Position numbers and translations under genes: made by a program. Under the pieces are notes generated by a model. It was not told where the DNA came from, ran no database searches, and saw nothing but the letters and a program-made list of their open reading frames with translations. Below, one piece after another: positions 8,240 to 16,147 of a DNA stretch of 42,118 bases (the stretch's first letter is position 1; every line of letters begins with the position of its first letter). This stretch comes from an uncultured Alphaproteobacteria bacterium (lineage in GTDB: Bacteria > Pseudomonadota > Alphaproteobacteria > CAAHEQ01 > UBA3637), in the NCBI GenBank assembly GCA_949286245.1, contig CASECF010000009.1, positions 1 to 42,118 of the forward strand, read 5' to 3'.

Positions 8240-9109
8240 ATGAAAAATATATCGAAACTTCTCAAAAAAACAGTAAAAGCTTTTCTTTACCTGTTTTTAC
8301 TGATCATTGTTTTAATCGTTGGTGTTTACTTGTCCGCCGGATTGATTGTTAAAAAAGCCGTCACACTGTTTGTTCCTGAAATTACCGGAACATCTGCGGA
8401 AGTGAGAGATGTTCAAATATCTCTTCTTCAAGGGCATATCGCCGTTCAAGGACTTAAAATCGGTAATCTTCCCAACTATCAAAACCCCAATCTGTTTGAG
8501 CTGGGAACTCTTGATATCCATTTCGATCCCAAAAGTGTGTTGACGGATAAAATCATCATAAACAGCATCTTAATTGATAAAACAGCAGTCAGTGCCGAAA
8601 TGAGCCTCAAAGGAGATATCAATCTGGTTCAGGTAAATAACAATGTTCAATCCTACCTGAATAAAGGATCAACAACAAAAGAAGTCACAACTTCCCAAGC
8701 AGATTCCTCTAAAGAAACCGATTCTTCCAAAAAGGTTATTATTCAAGATCTCCGAATCAACAATTCCTCTCTTGCTTTAGGAATTGGATCTACCACGACG
8801 ACTTTGCCACTTCCCAATATTCATCAAAAAAATATCGGTGAAGGAAAGAAGAAAATGACCTTAAAAGAGACAGTCGCTGTTGTTCTATCCTATCTCACAA
8901 GTGAATCTGTGAAAACAACGTTATCTTCCGGTAAGGAAATTTTAATGAAAAGTATCGGCAATATCAAAGATAATGTCAATAATATGGCTCAACAAGCCAA
9001 AGATCAAATCGGATCACAAGTGGAGTCCGTTAAAGGACAAGTAGATTCTCTTAAAGGAGAATTAAATCAAGCAACCGATAAATTAAAAGGATTGAAAGAT
9101 TTATTCTAA
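8240..9109 (+). CDS. AsmA-like membrane-anchored protein
   Basis: A 289-residue protein with one strong N-terminal membrane segment (about residues 14-36, LYLFLLIIVLIVGVYLSAG). An AsmA/DUF748-like stretch follows to about residue 140 with the typical VRDVQISLLQGHIAVQGL pattern, then a polar Ser/Thr/Lys linker. The C-terminal 60 residues (repeated VKGQVDSLKGEL-type heptads) look like an amphipathic coiled coil. AsmA-type proteins act between inner and outer membrane, probably in lipid transfer, but this is far shorter than full AsmA and the function is inferred only from the fold. A strong AAGGAGG site precedes the ATG, and a perfect terminator follows 14 bases after the stop. It is probably the last gene of the Mur ligase-ldcA-U32 run, or a short unit of its own. 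Confidence 0.65.
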   Translation: MKNISKLLKKTVKAFLYLFLLIIVLIVGVYLSAGLIVKKAVTLFVPEITGTSAEVRDVQISLLQGHIAVQGLKIGNLPNYQNPNLFELGTLDIHFDPKSVLTDKIIINSILIDKTAVSAEMSLKGDINLVQVNNNVQSYLNKGSTTKEVTTSQADSSKETDSSKKVIIQDLRINNSSLALGIGSTTTTLPLPNIHQKNIGEGKKKMTLKETVAVVLSYLTSESVKTTLSSGKEILMKSIGNIKDNVNNMAQQAKDQIGSQVESVKGQVDSLKGELNQATDKLKGLKDLF

Positions 9110-9123
9110 GTAAATTAAAATAG

Positions 9124-9152
9124 AAAAAACCGCCTTAATCGGCGGTTTTTTT
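9124..9152 (+). terminator. Rho-independent terminator after the AsmA-like gene
   Basis: A perfect stem, AAAAAACCGCC with GGCGGTTTTTT around a TTAATC loop, followed by a seven-T run. It sits 14 bases beyond the AsmA-like stop codon. Confidence 0.92.
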
Positions 9153-9243
9153 CTTGTAAGTTTCTAATAAATGGATCTCTGTTTTATCTTTAAAAATAGA
9201 ATATACATATAATTTTATTTCTCAAAATTGCATCTTAATAAAA

Positions 9244-9263
9244 CAAAAAGCCCCAAAGGGGCT
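9244..9263 (-). terminator. Terminator of the tRNA-His transcript
   Basis: On the minus strand, AGCCCC-TTT-GGGGCT is followed by TTTTTG, immediately downstream of the tRNA 3' end. Confidence 0.8.
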
Positions 9264-9266
9264 CTA

Positions 9267-9344
9267 TGGGGCGGAAGATGAGACTCGAACTCACGACATC
9301 TGGTACCACAAACCAGCGCTCTAACCAACTGAGCTACATCCGCC
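9267..9344 (-). tRNA. tRNA-His, anticodon GTG, G-1 and CCA encoded
   Basis: Full cloverleaf on the minus strand. The D arm is GCTC/GAGC, the anticodon arm CTGGT-TTGTGGT-ACCAG with anticodon GTG, and the T arm GTGAG-TTCGAGT-CTCAT. CCA is encoded at 9267-9269. An extra 5' G (9344, position -1) faces C73 (9270), the classical bacterial His identity pair. The acceptor stem appears to have a U6:U67 mismatch. Several alphaproteobacterial groups are known to lack the encoded G-1 and have A73, so this gene keeps the standard form. It is followed by its own terminator. Confidence 0.95.
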
Positions 9345-9395
9345 AGAAAGTTTTCTAGAATTTACAAAAAAAGAAATCTTTTGTCAAGTAAAAAT

Positions 9396-11624
9396 TTAAT
9401 TTTTAAATTTTCCTCGCTCAAATTTACCGGATTTTAGAATATTTTTTCTGAACAACTTATGCGGTGATCGAATTTTGGTGCGATATTCATCCAACGGTTC
9501 CACATACTCATTAAACATATTTAAAAGTTTATTTTGCTCCTTTCGGGGAAGCGGTTGTTTTAAAATTTCACCTCGAAGTGCATGGAATAGATGAGACCAA
9601 GCTGCTTTTTCTTGTTCATCCGTTGTAATTTTAGGTTGACCGGCAAGATCTCGCAAGTAGTTCTTCATCACTTTCATACGATATCTCGTATCTAATGAAA
9701 AACTCTTTAAGGGTAAATCATCAATTTCTTCAAGTCTTTTTTGATAAATTCTTTGACATAGAGCCTCTGATACTTTCTCCATCGTGGAAGAAGGCTTCTC
9801 TAATCCGTTAATCAAACCAATACATTTTGCTAGAATGACTAAGTCTAGATCTGAAAAATGGAATGATAAATAATCCTTTTGGAAATTTTTTTCCGAAAAA
9901 TCCAGTTGATACTGCTCAGGCGAAATATAGTGGAAGAAATAAAGGAAAGAAAGTAATTTGACATCACGAAGAAATCCATTGAGCTCAACAGACATTGGAA
10001 TTTTTTCGGGATATCCATTATCTTTAAATACCTTTTGTAAATCATTCCAGCTGGGAAGTTCTACACAAAATGCACCGCTTTCTTCCTCCTCCATCTGTTG
10101 TTTTTTAATACGTGTCTCGACAATTTTATTATTAATCTTTTGAAAGATATCTCTTTGATTCTTTGATAAAAAACCGATTATATATAACAAATCACTATCA
10201 GATAATAAGTTAAAAGAGGCTATTTTCTTTGCTTCTTCCGAGGCACTCGTATTTTTACCCATTTCTTCTCGAATGATTTCTTTCCAAAAAGCATCTCTCA
10301 AGTTAACAAATTTTGGATAAACAACTTTTGAGGATAGATCATCATCCTTCAAATAATGCTTCGGATTATCTCTTAACTCAACATTTTCCTTTAAATTGTT
10401 AAAATCAAGAATTATCTGAGAAGAAAAGAGACTCTTTTCAGAAGACAACCCCATAAGAACATTATATACAATCGAAAAATCATATTCTCCATTATGCGAG
10501 AAGCCCGCTGTGCCTGATTTGCTTTTCTCGACACTGATGATTTGTCCTTGATCATCAATAGCGGTGAAATCCGTTTCCGGTTCATAGACAACTTCACGAA
10601 TGAGATTCCGTTTTTGAGAGAAGACTAGCTTCTTTTGCTCTCTCTCCGTTGGTGTATAATTCATAGATGTATCGAACCACTTAAGACGTCTCTGTCTTAA
10701 ATAAGGGTCATGTATTCCAAACACCAAAATGTTTCGCACATTTGAAATAAAATTTTGCATATATTCTTTTTCTTCCTGAGAAGACATCATTTGAAGCGGA
10801 GAGATTCTATATAAATCTTCCAATTGTTTTAGTCCTCGTTGTTTAAATGCTCTTGAATCAGGAATTTCGGAATACATCTTGATCAATCGTTTTAATGAAT
10901 TTAAAAATGCCGTTTGAGATAAAATAATGCCAGAGATACGCAATCTGAGTATTTCATCCGCCTCTATATGTTGTTGTTCCGACGATAAACTAAAAATGAT
11001 TCCTTGCAACAGATCGATCTGATTCAAATGTGTCAAGCTCGGATTCTTCTGATCCATCGTTTGAATAACGCACAACTTATTATTCAAATCAAGAGGCATT
11101 TGAAATAAATGATATTGAGAATCAATATAAAGACGAACTGCCTTTCTAAAAATAATCATTTCTTGCATAATTTGAGGGGGAATTTGAGCCGCTAAATCAA
11201 TATATGTATCAAAGTAGCGCTCTTCCTTCAAGACATCGGAAAGAACCTCCGAAAATGTGGGGAACAAGCGATCTAAATCTATTTTATTCAATCCCAACTT
11301 ATATATAAGCTCCTCTTGACTCAACAAACTATCTACCAACGACACCTGATTTAAAGAGGCTCTTTGCAAAGAATCATTTTTAATGGCATCAAAATGTAAG
11401 CGGTGCTCCCGTTTTTCAAAAAGCATTAAATCATTAAACGAAATTTGACCCAAGGCATAAGCCAATTGAACACTATTCAACAAAGAAATAACAAAAAAGT
11501 ATTTATTGTCACGCTGTTCTATCGAATCAAATTTCTGCCAAAAGTCAGGAACAGAAACCCCCAATGAAGCTAAAACTTTCTTTTTTATTTCATTTTGCCA
11601 TTTATGAAACTTGTTTTCCTTCAT
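9396..11624 (-). CDS. Hypothetical 742-residue protein, no recognised domain
   Basis: A long intact frame with no signal peptide or membrane segment that I can see. It is rich in Leu, Lys and Glu and looks largely alpha-helical, with repeated short helices of the LSQEELIYKLGL and SDSDLLYIIGFL type. The C-terminal 20 residues are very basic (SGKFERGKFKN end). There are no metal-binding or nucleotide-binding motifs and very few cysteines. The ATG is preceded by AAGGGAGA at some distance. Its coding sequence looks more AT-rich than the housekeeping genes nearby. It stands alone between tRNA-His and an IS relic, a typical position for acquired DNA. I cannot assign a function; a secreted effector or a lineage-specific cytoplasmic scaffold are equally possible guesses. 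Confidence 0.75.
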   Translation of the reverse strand: MKENKFHKWQNEIKKKVLASLGVSVPDFWQKFDSIEQRDNKYFFVISLLNSVQLAYALGQISFNDLMLFEKREHRLHFDAIKNDSLQRASLNQVSLVDSLLSQEELIYKLGLNKIDLDRLFPTFSEVLSDVLKEERYFDTYIDLAAQIPPQIMQEMIIFRKAVRLYIDSQYHLFQMPLDLNNKLCVIQTMDQKNPSLTHLNQIDLLQGIIFSLSSEQQHIEADEILRLRISGIILSQTAFLNSLKRLIKMYSEIPDSRAFKQRGLKQLEDLYRISPLQMMSSQEEKEYMQNFISNVRNILVFGIHDPYLRQRRLKWFDTSMNYTPTEREQKKLVFSQKRNLIREVVYEPETDFTAIDDQGQIISVEKSKSGTAGFSHNGEYDFSIVYNVLMGLSSEKSLFSSQIILDFNNLKENVELRDNPKHYLKDDDLSSKVVYPKFVNLRDAFWKEIIREEMGKNTSASEEAKKIASFNLLSDSDLLYIIGFLSKNQRDIFQKINNKIVETRIKKQQMEEEESGAFCVELPSWNDLQKVFKDNGYPEKIPMSVELNGFLRDVKLLSFLYFFHYISPEQYQLDFSEKNFQKDYLSFHFSDLDLVILAKCIGLINGLEKPSSTMEKVSEALCQRIYQKRLEEIDDLPLKSFSLDTRYRMKVMKNYLRDLAGQPKITTDEQEKAAWSHLFHALRGEILKQPLPRKEQNKLLNMFNEYVEPLDEYRTKIRSPHKLFRKNILKSGKFERGKFKN

Positions 11625-11910
11625 CTCACCAATTCTCCCTTACCTTCTTCAAAACCGCTCTTGAACACTCTCTTTCACAAAGAAAAATGTTTTCAAACAA
11701 AAGATGATCATTCATTTTGCACATCAACCGAAAACGAATCCTTTTTATAGGATACTCCATTTTCATATTTTCGTCAATTTTTTTATTTTAAAACTTGTTT
11801 TTCGACCTAAAAAAATAAAAAATACAATAAATACAATAAATTAAAAAATTTTTCTTAAAAAATAATTTAACAAAATCTACTTACTATTGATCATACTCTA
11901 TATATCAAGA
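11625..11910. other. AT-rich intergenic stretch with promoter candidates
   Basis: The 286 bases between the 742-residue gene and the IS relic contain no plausible gene. An inverted repeat, ATCCT (11738-11742) with AGGAT (11749-11753), lies about 115 bases upstream of the gene start and overlaps a TATA-rich candidate -10. 11790-11880 is almost pure A/T. Confidence 0.4.
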
Positions 11911-12019
11911 AGTAAACCAGTGGCTTAGCCACTCGTTTTTCACAGGCAGCTGTAAGACGAATAGTGGCAGTAAACGCCTTAAAAGGGCGTATAACGGTCT
12001 GACAAGGTGAAGATGACTT

Positions 12020-12512
12020 GCTACCCGTAAACGGGTCATTTAAGTCCATTTTCAATTGCTCTGTTCATTGGTCTTGTTTAAGCTGTTCTCAAATATATCT
12101 CTTGATTTTCCCTGTATTTTCCCCCGTCATCTCTCCATAAGAGCCTTAAGAGCAACATTTTCTGTTTATGGCTACCTCATTTCTTGACACACAGATTCTC
12201 TGTTTCGATAGTGATATTTTATATGACGCCATCTCTCGTATATCATTCAACTGCTTTTCCCTTTGAGATAACCCATAAATCCTGATATACTGATTTTGGG
12301 TGCTATTTTTTACGAGAATATGTACATGATCGGGACATGCTTCTCCTTCTCATATTTCTATTCCTTTCCATTGACATAATTCTTTAAGTATTTTTACTCT
12401 TTCTAATCTTTTGCTTCCGTAAAATACTTTTCTTCTATACTTGGATGCAAATACGATATGATATTTTAAGGTTCCACGTCGTATGTGATACTCTTTCTAC
12501 GTCAGTTTTCAT
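12020..12512 (-). pseudogene. tnpA: Broken IS200-type transposase tnpA
   Basis: Read from the ATG at 12512 with frameshifts allowed, the conceptual protein is an unmistakable TnpA. It shows SHTTWNLKYHIVFASKYRRK, then ACPDHVHILV (the HUH motif, about 12311-12340), then ISGFMGYLKGKSS (12250-12285), then MIYERW, and at the end EQLKMDLNDPFTGS (near 12020-12060). At least two frameshifts, near 12465 and in the A-run near 12306-12312, separate these blocks. In-frame stops occur at 12350-12352, near 12245 and at 12065-12067. The segment that would hold the catalytic tyrosine is scrambled. The gene therefore cannot make an active transposase. A related tnpA C-terminus is found at the right edge of the window. 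Confidence 0.85.
12021..12045 (-). repeat. 25-base sequence shared with 42094-42118
   Basis: Identical over 25 bases to the last 25 bases of the window. In both copies it encodes the TnpA C-terminal LNDPFTG, so the repeat reflects two related transposase genes. Confidence 0.95.
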
Positions 12513-12521
12513 AACTGTCCC

Positions 12522-12573
12522 CCAAATAGGTTATTTTGCGTCTTGGCAGACCGCAAAATTCTAACCTATTTGG
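12522..12573 (-). promoter_or_regulatory. Leader stem-loop in front of the tnpA relic
   Basis: A long, nearly perfect inverted repeat: CCAAATAGGTTA plus TTTTGCG (12522-12540) pairs with CGCAAAA plus TAACCTATTTGG (12552-12573), with a 3-base bulge. It ends just before the GGGGGA ribosome site and ATG of tnpA. IS200 elements are known to carry such a leader hairpin, which blocks read-in and limits transposase translation. Confidence 0.75.
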
Positions 12574-12642
12574 AGCATTTTGTCATCCTCGTCTCTATAC
12601 GCTTTACTGAACCACACATCTAATGCGTGGTTTTCTAGATAC

Positions 12643-12673
12643 AAAAAAAGGCCCGTCTCAGCAGGCCTTTTTT
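12643..12673 (-). terminator. Second of two tandem terminators after pgk
   Basis: An A-run plus GGCC (12643-12653) pairs with GGCC plus T-run (12664-12673). It lies directly next to the left end of the IS relic. Confidence 0.75.
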
Positions 12674-12675
12674 AT

Positions 12676-12704
12676 AAAAAACCGCCTCTAACAGACGGTT
12701 TTTT
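12676..12704 (-). terminator. First of two tandem terminators after pgk
   Basis: On the minus strand, AAAAAACCG...CGGTTTTTT has an interrupted stem, and lies 14 bases beyond the pgk stop codon. Confidence 0.8.
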
Positions 12705-12717
12705 AAAAAAGAGGAAT

Positions 12718-13905
12718 CTATTTTTCCAAGATCGCAACCCCTGGTAATGATTTACCTTCCATCCACTCTAAGAAAGCACCACCAGCCGCAGACACATAGG
12801 TTAAATCCGGTTCAACTCCAGCCTTCTTTAAGGCAGAAACCGTATCTCCTCCTCCTGCGACAGAGGTTAATTTGCCTTCTTTTGTCAGTGAAGCAACTTT
12901 TTTAGCAATTGCATTTGTTCCTTCATCAAAAGGCTTAATTTCAAAAGCACCGACCGGACCGTTCCAAATTAGTGTTTTGCACTTTTCGATCACGTTAACA
13001 AAAGCTTCAACAGATTTAGGGCCAATATCCAAAATAACCTTTCCGGCAGGGACTTCATCCGCTTTTGAAATATGAGGTGTTTGGCCTTCTCCAAATGTGT
13101 CTGCCCAAACTAAATCAACCGGCAGAACAATCTGACATTGACCGGCGTTTGCTAAAATAGACTTAGCCGTATCAATCATGGCAGGTTCCACAAGAGATCC
13201 CTCGCCCATTGGGATTCCTTGAGCGGCCAAGAACGTATGAGCCATACCGCCACCGATACATAAATAATCTACTTTTTTAACCAAATTAGACAATAAATCC
13301 AATTTTGTTGACACTTTAGATCCACCGACAACCGCAACGGAAGGGCGAATCGGATTTCCTAATGCTTTATCCAGAGCATCTAATTCTTCTTGCATCAAAC
13401 GACCGGCTGCACGGGGCAATAAATGAGCCATTCCTTCAGTAGAGGCATGAGCGCGATGAGCTGTTGAAAAAGCATCATCCACATAGATATCAATTCCGCT
13501 TGCCAAATGTTCCGAAAATTCCTTATCATTCTTTTCTTCTCCGGAATAGAAGCGCAAATTTTCCAACAGGACGACGTCTCCCTCTCTCATTCCTCGAATA
13601 ATCATATCACGCTTATCACCGATACAATCCTCACAGAATGTCACTTTTAATCCACTGGCCTTCTCCAATGCTGAGGCCAGAAAGGCCATAGAGTACTCTG
13701 GTTTTTTCTCTCCTTTGGGACGACCAAAATGAGAAGCAACGACCACTTTCGCTCCCTTTGAAGTTAATTCCTTCAAAGTCGGAACAAATCGATCAATTCG
13801 GGTTGTATCCGTAATTTGACCGTCTTTTGTGGGCACATTTAAATCTGCTCTGACAAAAACGGTTTTCCCTTTAAAATCCAAATCATCTAATGTTTTAAAA
13901 TTCAT
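12718..13905 (-). CDS. pgk: Phosphoglycerate kinase
   Basis: Glycolytic enzyme that transfers phosphate from 1,3-bisphosphoglycerate to ADP. The 395 residues match the normal bacterial length. The N-terminal domain has VRADLNVP (substrate site), SHFGRPKG and LLENLRFYSGEEKND. The middle has AVVGGSKVSTKLD, and the C-terminal nucleotide domain has WNGPVGAFE and VAGGGDTVSAL. An AAAGGA site lies before the ATG. The gene is downstream of gap on the same strand, but a strong terminator lies between them at 14014-14045, so pgk probably has its own promoter in the 100 bases upstream. Two tandem terminators close the unit. Confidence 0.98.
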   Translation of the reverse strand: MNFKTLDDLDFKGKTVFVRADLNVPTKDGQITDTTRIDRFVPTLKELTSKGAKVVVASHFGRPKGEKKPEYSMAFLASALEKASGLKVTFCEDCIGDKRDMIIRGMREGDVVLLENLRFYSGEEKNDKEFSEHLASGIDIYVDDAFSTAHRAHASTEGMAHLLPRAAGRLMQEELDALDKALGNPIRPSVAVVGGSKVSTKLDLLSNLVKKVDYLCIGGGMAHTFLAAQGIPMGEGSLVEPAMIDTAKSILANAGQCQIVLPVDLVWADTFGEGQTPHISKADEVPAGKVILDIGPKSVEAFVNVIEKCKTLIWNGPVGAFEIKPFDEGTNAIAKKVASLTKEGKLTSVAGGGDTVSALKKAGVEPDLTYVSAAGGAFLEWMEGKSLPGVAILEK

Positions 13906-13941
13906 ATTTTTTCCTTTTCTTCTGTAATAAACCTGCTATTG

Positions 13942-13970
13942 TTTTAGCAAAAATAAATCATTTTAGCAAA
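13942..13970 (-). promoter_or_regulatory. Direct repeat in the pgk upstream region
   Basis: The 10-base sequence TTTTAGCAAA (plus strand) occurs at 13942-13951 and 13961-13970. The 19-base spacing is close to two helical turns. It could be an operator or simply promoter-related AT sequence. Confidence 0.35.
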
Positions 13971-14013
13971 TAAAATCTCTCGATTTTTTAAAAAAATATC
14001 CCGTTTTTATAAC

Positions 14014-14045
14014 AAAAAAAGTGTATCATTTCGATACACTTTTTT
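14014..14045 (-). terminator. Terminator after gap
   Basis: GTGTATC (14021-14027) pairs with GATACAC (14033-14039) around ATTTC, with a 7-base A-run and 6-base T-run on either side, so it could work in both directions. Confidence 0.9.
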
Positions 14046-14094
14046 CAAAATTAAGTTAAAAAATCTTAATGTCTTAAGAGTTCTCAACAAGCCA

Positions 14095-15102
14095 CTAGAT
14101 CAATGATCCCATATAAGCAGCCGTATCTAACATACGATTGGAGAAACCCCATTCGTTATCATACCAACTCATCACACGAAGTTGTGTTCCGCCCATAACT
14201 TTGGTACCACTTGCATCGAATGTCGAAGAATGTGAATTATGCGTGAAATCAACAGAGACCAAAGGTAAATCGTTATATCCCAAAATACCGTTCAATGTCG
14301 TATCTGCATATTTTTTCATTGTGGCATTCACTTCTTCTTTAGTGACGGGGCGTTTCATGATAAAGTTAGCATCAACCAAAGAAACGTCCGGAGTCGGGAC
14401 ACGAATTGAAACACCATCCAATTTACCGGCCAATTGCGGAAGAACCAAACCGACGGCTTTGGCAGCACCCGTTGATGTCGGGATCATGCTCATAGCAGCG
14501 GCACGGGAACGATATAAATCTTTGTGAATTTGATCTAAGATTTTTTGATCGTTTGTATAAGAATGGATTGTTGTCATAAAGCCTTGTTCAATACCGAATT
14601 CCTTATCCAAAACATAAGCGACCGGAGCCAAGCAGTTCGTCGTACAAGAAGCATTTGAAACAACCAAGTCTTCTTTTGTTAAAGTATTTTGGTTAACACC
14701 GAAAACGATTGTCTTATCGGCACCTTGAGACGGAGCAGAAACGAGAACACGTTTTGCGCCGGCGTTGATGTGAACCATAGCCTTTTCTTTGGCCGTAAAA
14801 ATACCTGTACATTCCATAACGATATCAATATCCATTTCTTTCCACGGCAACAATGTCGGATCTCTTTGAGCAATTACTTTTGTTTTGTAATCACCGGCAA
14901 TGATATAATCTCCCTCGGCACGAACGTCAAACGGTGTCGCACGATGGACAGAGTCATACTTCAACAAGTATGCATTAGCGTTTGCATCACCCAAATCGTT
15001 AATAGCCACGATATCAATATCTTTTCGACCGGATTCCAAAAAGGCACGATAAACCAAACGGCCAATCCGACCAAACCCGTTAATAGCAACACGAACTGTC
15101 AT
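14095..15102 (-). CDS. gap: Glyceraldehyde-3-phosphate dehydrogenase, type I
   Basis: Glycolytic enzyme that oxidises glyceraldehyde-3-phosphate with NAD and phosphate. The 335 residues start at MTVRVAINGFGRIGR; the ATG at 15102 has AAGGAG nine bases upstream, whereas an in-frame ATG 45 bases earlier has no such site and would add an atypical extension. NAD-binding GFGRIGR (residues 9-15) is followed by Asp36 in NDLGD, which favours NAD over NADP. The catalytic Cys153 lies in SNASCTTNCLAP, and the end SWYDNEWGFSNR is conserved. The 5' leader contains a small CGGTG/CACCG hairpin (15131-15149). Promoter candidate: TTGATT (15193-15198) and TAAATA (15169-15174) with an 18-base spacer, minus strand. 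Confidence 0.97.
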   Translation of the reverse strand: MTVRVAINGFGRIGRLVYRAFLESGRKDIDIVAINDLGDANANAYLLKYDSVHRATPFDVRAEGDYIIAGDYKTKVIAQRDPTLLPWKEMDIDIVMECTGIFTAKEKAMVHINAGAKRVLVSAPSQGADKTIVFGVNQNTLTKEDLVVSNASCTTNCLAPVAYVLDKEFGIEQGFMTTIHSYTNDQKILDQIHKDLYRSRAAAMSMIPTSTGAAKAVGLVLPQLAGKLDGVSIRVPTPDVSLVDANFIMKRPVTKEEVNATMKKYADTTLNGILGYNDLPLVSVDFTHNSHSSTFDASGTKVMGGTQLRVMSWYDNEWGFSNRMLDTAAYMGSLI

Positions 15103-15168
15103 AATTTTTCTCCTTATTTTAAGTTCATTTCGGTGACCCAATGCCACCGGATTTTAAAAATCGATAGT

Positions 15169-15198
15169 TATTTAGACACATTTTTCCCAAAAAATCAA
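15169..15198 (-). promoter_or_regulatory. Candidate housekeeping promoter of gap
   Basis: Minus-strand TTGATT, 18-base spacer and TAAATA, about 65 bases upstream of the gap ATG. By sequence match only. Confidence 0.45.
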
Positions 15199-15325
15199 GT
15201 GATGTTTTATTTTATTTTTATGACATAAAAGAAAACAGAATCATATGAAAGAAGTTTAGGTTCCAACGACTGTTGATTTTTATATTTCTGTTTTAATTAT
15301 TCATAAAAAAGAGGCCCTTCTTTTA

Positions 15326-15961
15326 TTAATCTTCATCCGGTTGAATATCATCAAAAACAACGGGAATCTGTTTTTTAAACGCCTCCAATGTCTTATTCAT
15401 AATTTCTCGAACGGTCGGATGAGCCGCTTTAGCCGTTCTGAGTTTAAAAATATGTCGCCATTCTCTTAAATTAGCCGTCATAATAACGGAAGCCTTTGTT
15501 GAGTGAGGCAAAAGCATTCTCAAAACATCCGGTTTATATCCACGTGAGGCCATTTCATTATAGTTATCCTCCATTTGTTGCATGGATTTCAACCAAAAAT
15601 CATAATCCGGTGTTCCTTTTTTCAAAACGGGAGGCTCCATAACGGTGATTTCCGATCCAAACTTACCTTTAGAGTAATTACAATATCGGGTGCTTTCAAT
15701 AGCAAAGCTGGCGATCCGATGACGAGTTAAATCTTTATAAACGCCGATATCGGTGATGAGGCGAACCGTAACAGAAAAATGCTCCAACATGGCCTCATGT
15801 TTCAATTCGATAATTTTTCGAATCATTTTTTCTGCCGATCCGGGTTCAATTTTATCTTCGGATTTATAGCAATTACGAATACACAGCTCCAAATGTTTCA
15901 AGATGGCTTCTCCATCTAACGGTGTCATAATTTCAACCGAGCTTTGGACAACCTTAACCAT
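15326..15961 (-). CDS. thyX: FAD-dependent thymidylate synthase
   Basis: Makes dTMP from dUMP with methylene-tetrahydrofolate, using FAD and NADPH, and replaces the classical ThyA. The 211-residue protein has the ThyX signature RHRxxSxxxxSxR as RHRIASFAIESTR (residues 80-92), preceded by EHFSVTVRL. The C-terminal LREWRHIFKLRTAKAAHPTVREIM block holds further FAD/dUMP contacts. Length fits the family. It is a single-gene unit, convergent with nothing, between gap and an unknown gene. ThyX is common in obligately intracellular and anaerobic lineages and reduces dihydrofolate reductase demand. Confidence 0.95.
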   Translation of the reverse strand: MVKVVQSSVEIMTPLDGEAILKHLELCIRNCYKSEDKIEPGSAEKMIRKIIELKHEAMLEHFSVTVRLITDIGVYKDLTRHRIASFAIESTRYCNYSKGKFGSEITVMEPPVLKKGTPDYDFWLKSMQQMEDNYNEMASRGYKPDVLRMLLPHSTKASVIMTANLREWRHIFKLRTAKAAHPTVREIMNKTLEAFKKQIPVVFDDIQPDED

Positions 15962-16147
15962 ATTTTCTCTCCCGTAATAAGCAAATACACATCAAAAATA
16001 TCGAAACATGACCGTATCGATATTGACTGATCGACAGTGATTGATTATAAAAAAGGAAAAAATAAAATCAAGTTTTATTTATAACCAAATCTCACGGTAT
16101 CAACCTCGGAACCATTGCTTTAAAATACCGATCCAAACGAAACGTGT

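Larger units (their letters stand above)
11911..12640 (-). mobile_element. Decayed IS200/IS605-family element (tnpA only)
   Basis: About 730 bases, the usual size of an IS200-type element, oriented on the minus strand. The left end holds an imperfect hairpin (AACCAC 12610-12615 with GTGGTT 12627-12632), followed by the long leader stem-loop and a broken Y1 transposase gene. The right end has structured sequence with hairpins at 11974-11990 (ACGCC/GGCGT) and 11919-11933 (AGTGGCTTAGCCACT). Subterminal hairpins instead of terminal inverted repeats are typical of this family. Exact ends are estimated, because such elements make no target duplication. The right flank abuts the pgk terminators. Confidence 0.8.

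Noticed and set aside
11911-12045. An omega-RNA (TnpB guide RNA) at the right end of the IS relic, suggested by the 25-base repeat shared with the window end
   Set aside because: The shared bases decode as the TnpA C-terminus LNDPFTG in both copies, and there is no trace of tnpB, so conserved coding explains the repeat better.
15303-15325. Terminator after thyX
   Set aside because: AAAAGA/TCTTTT pairing is short and interrupted; not strong enough to list.
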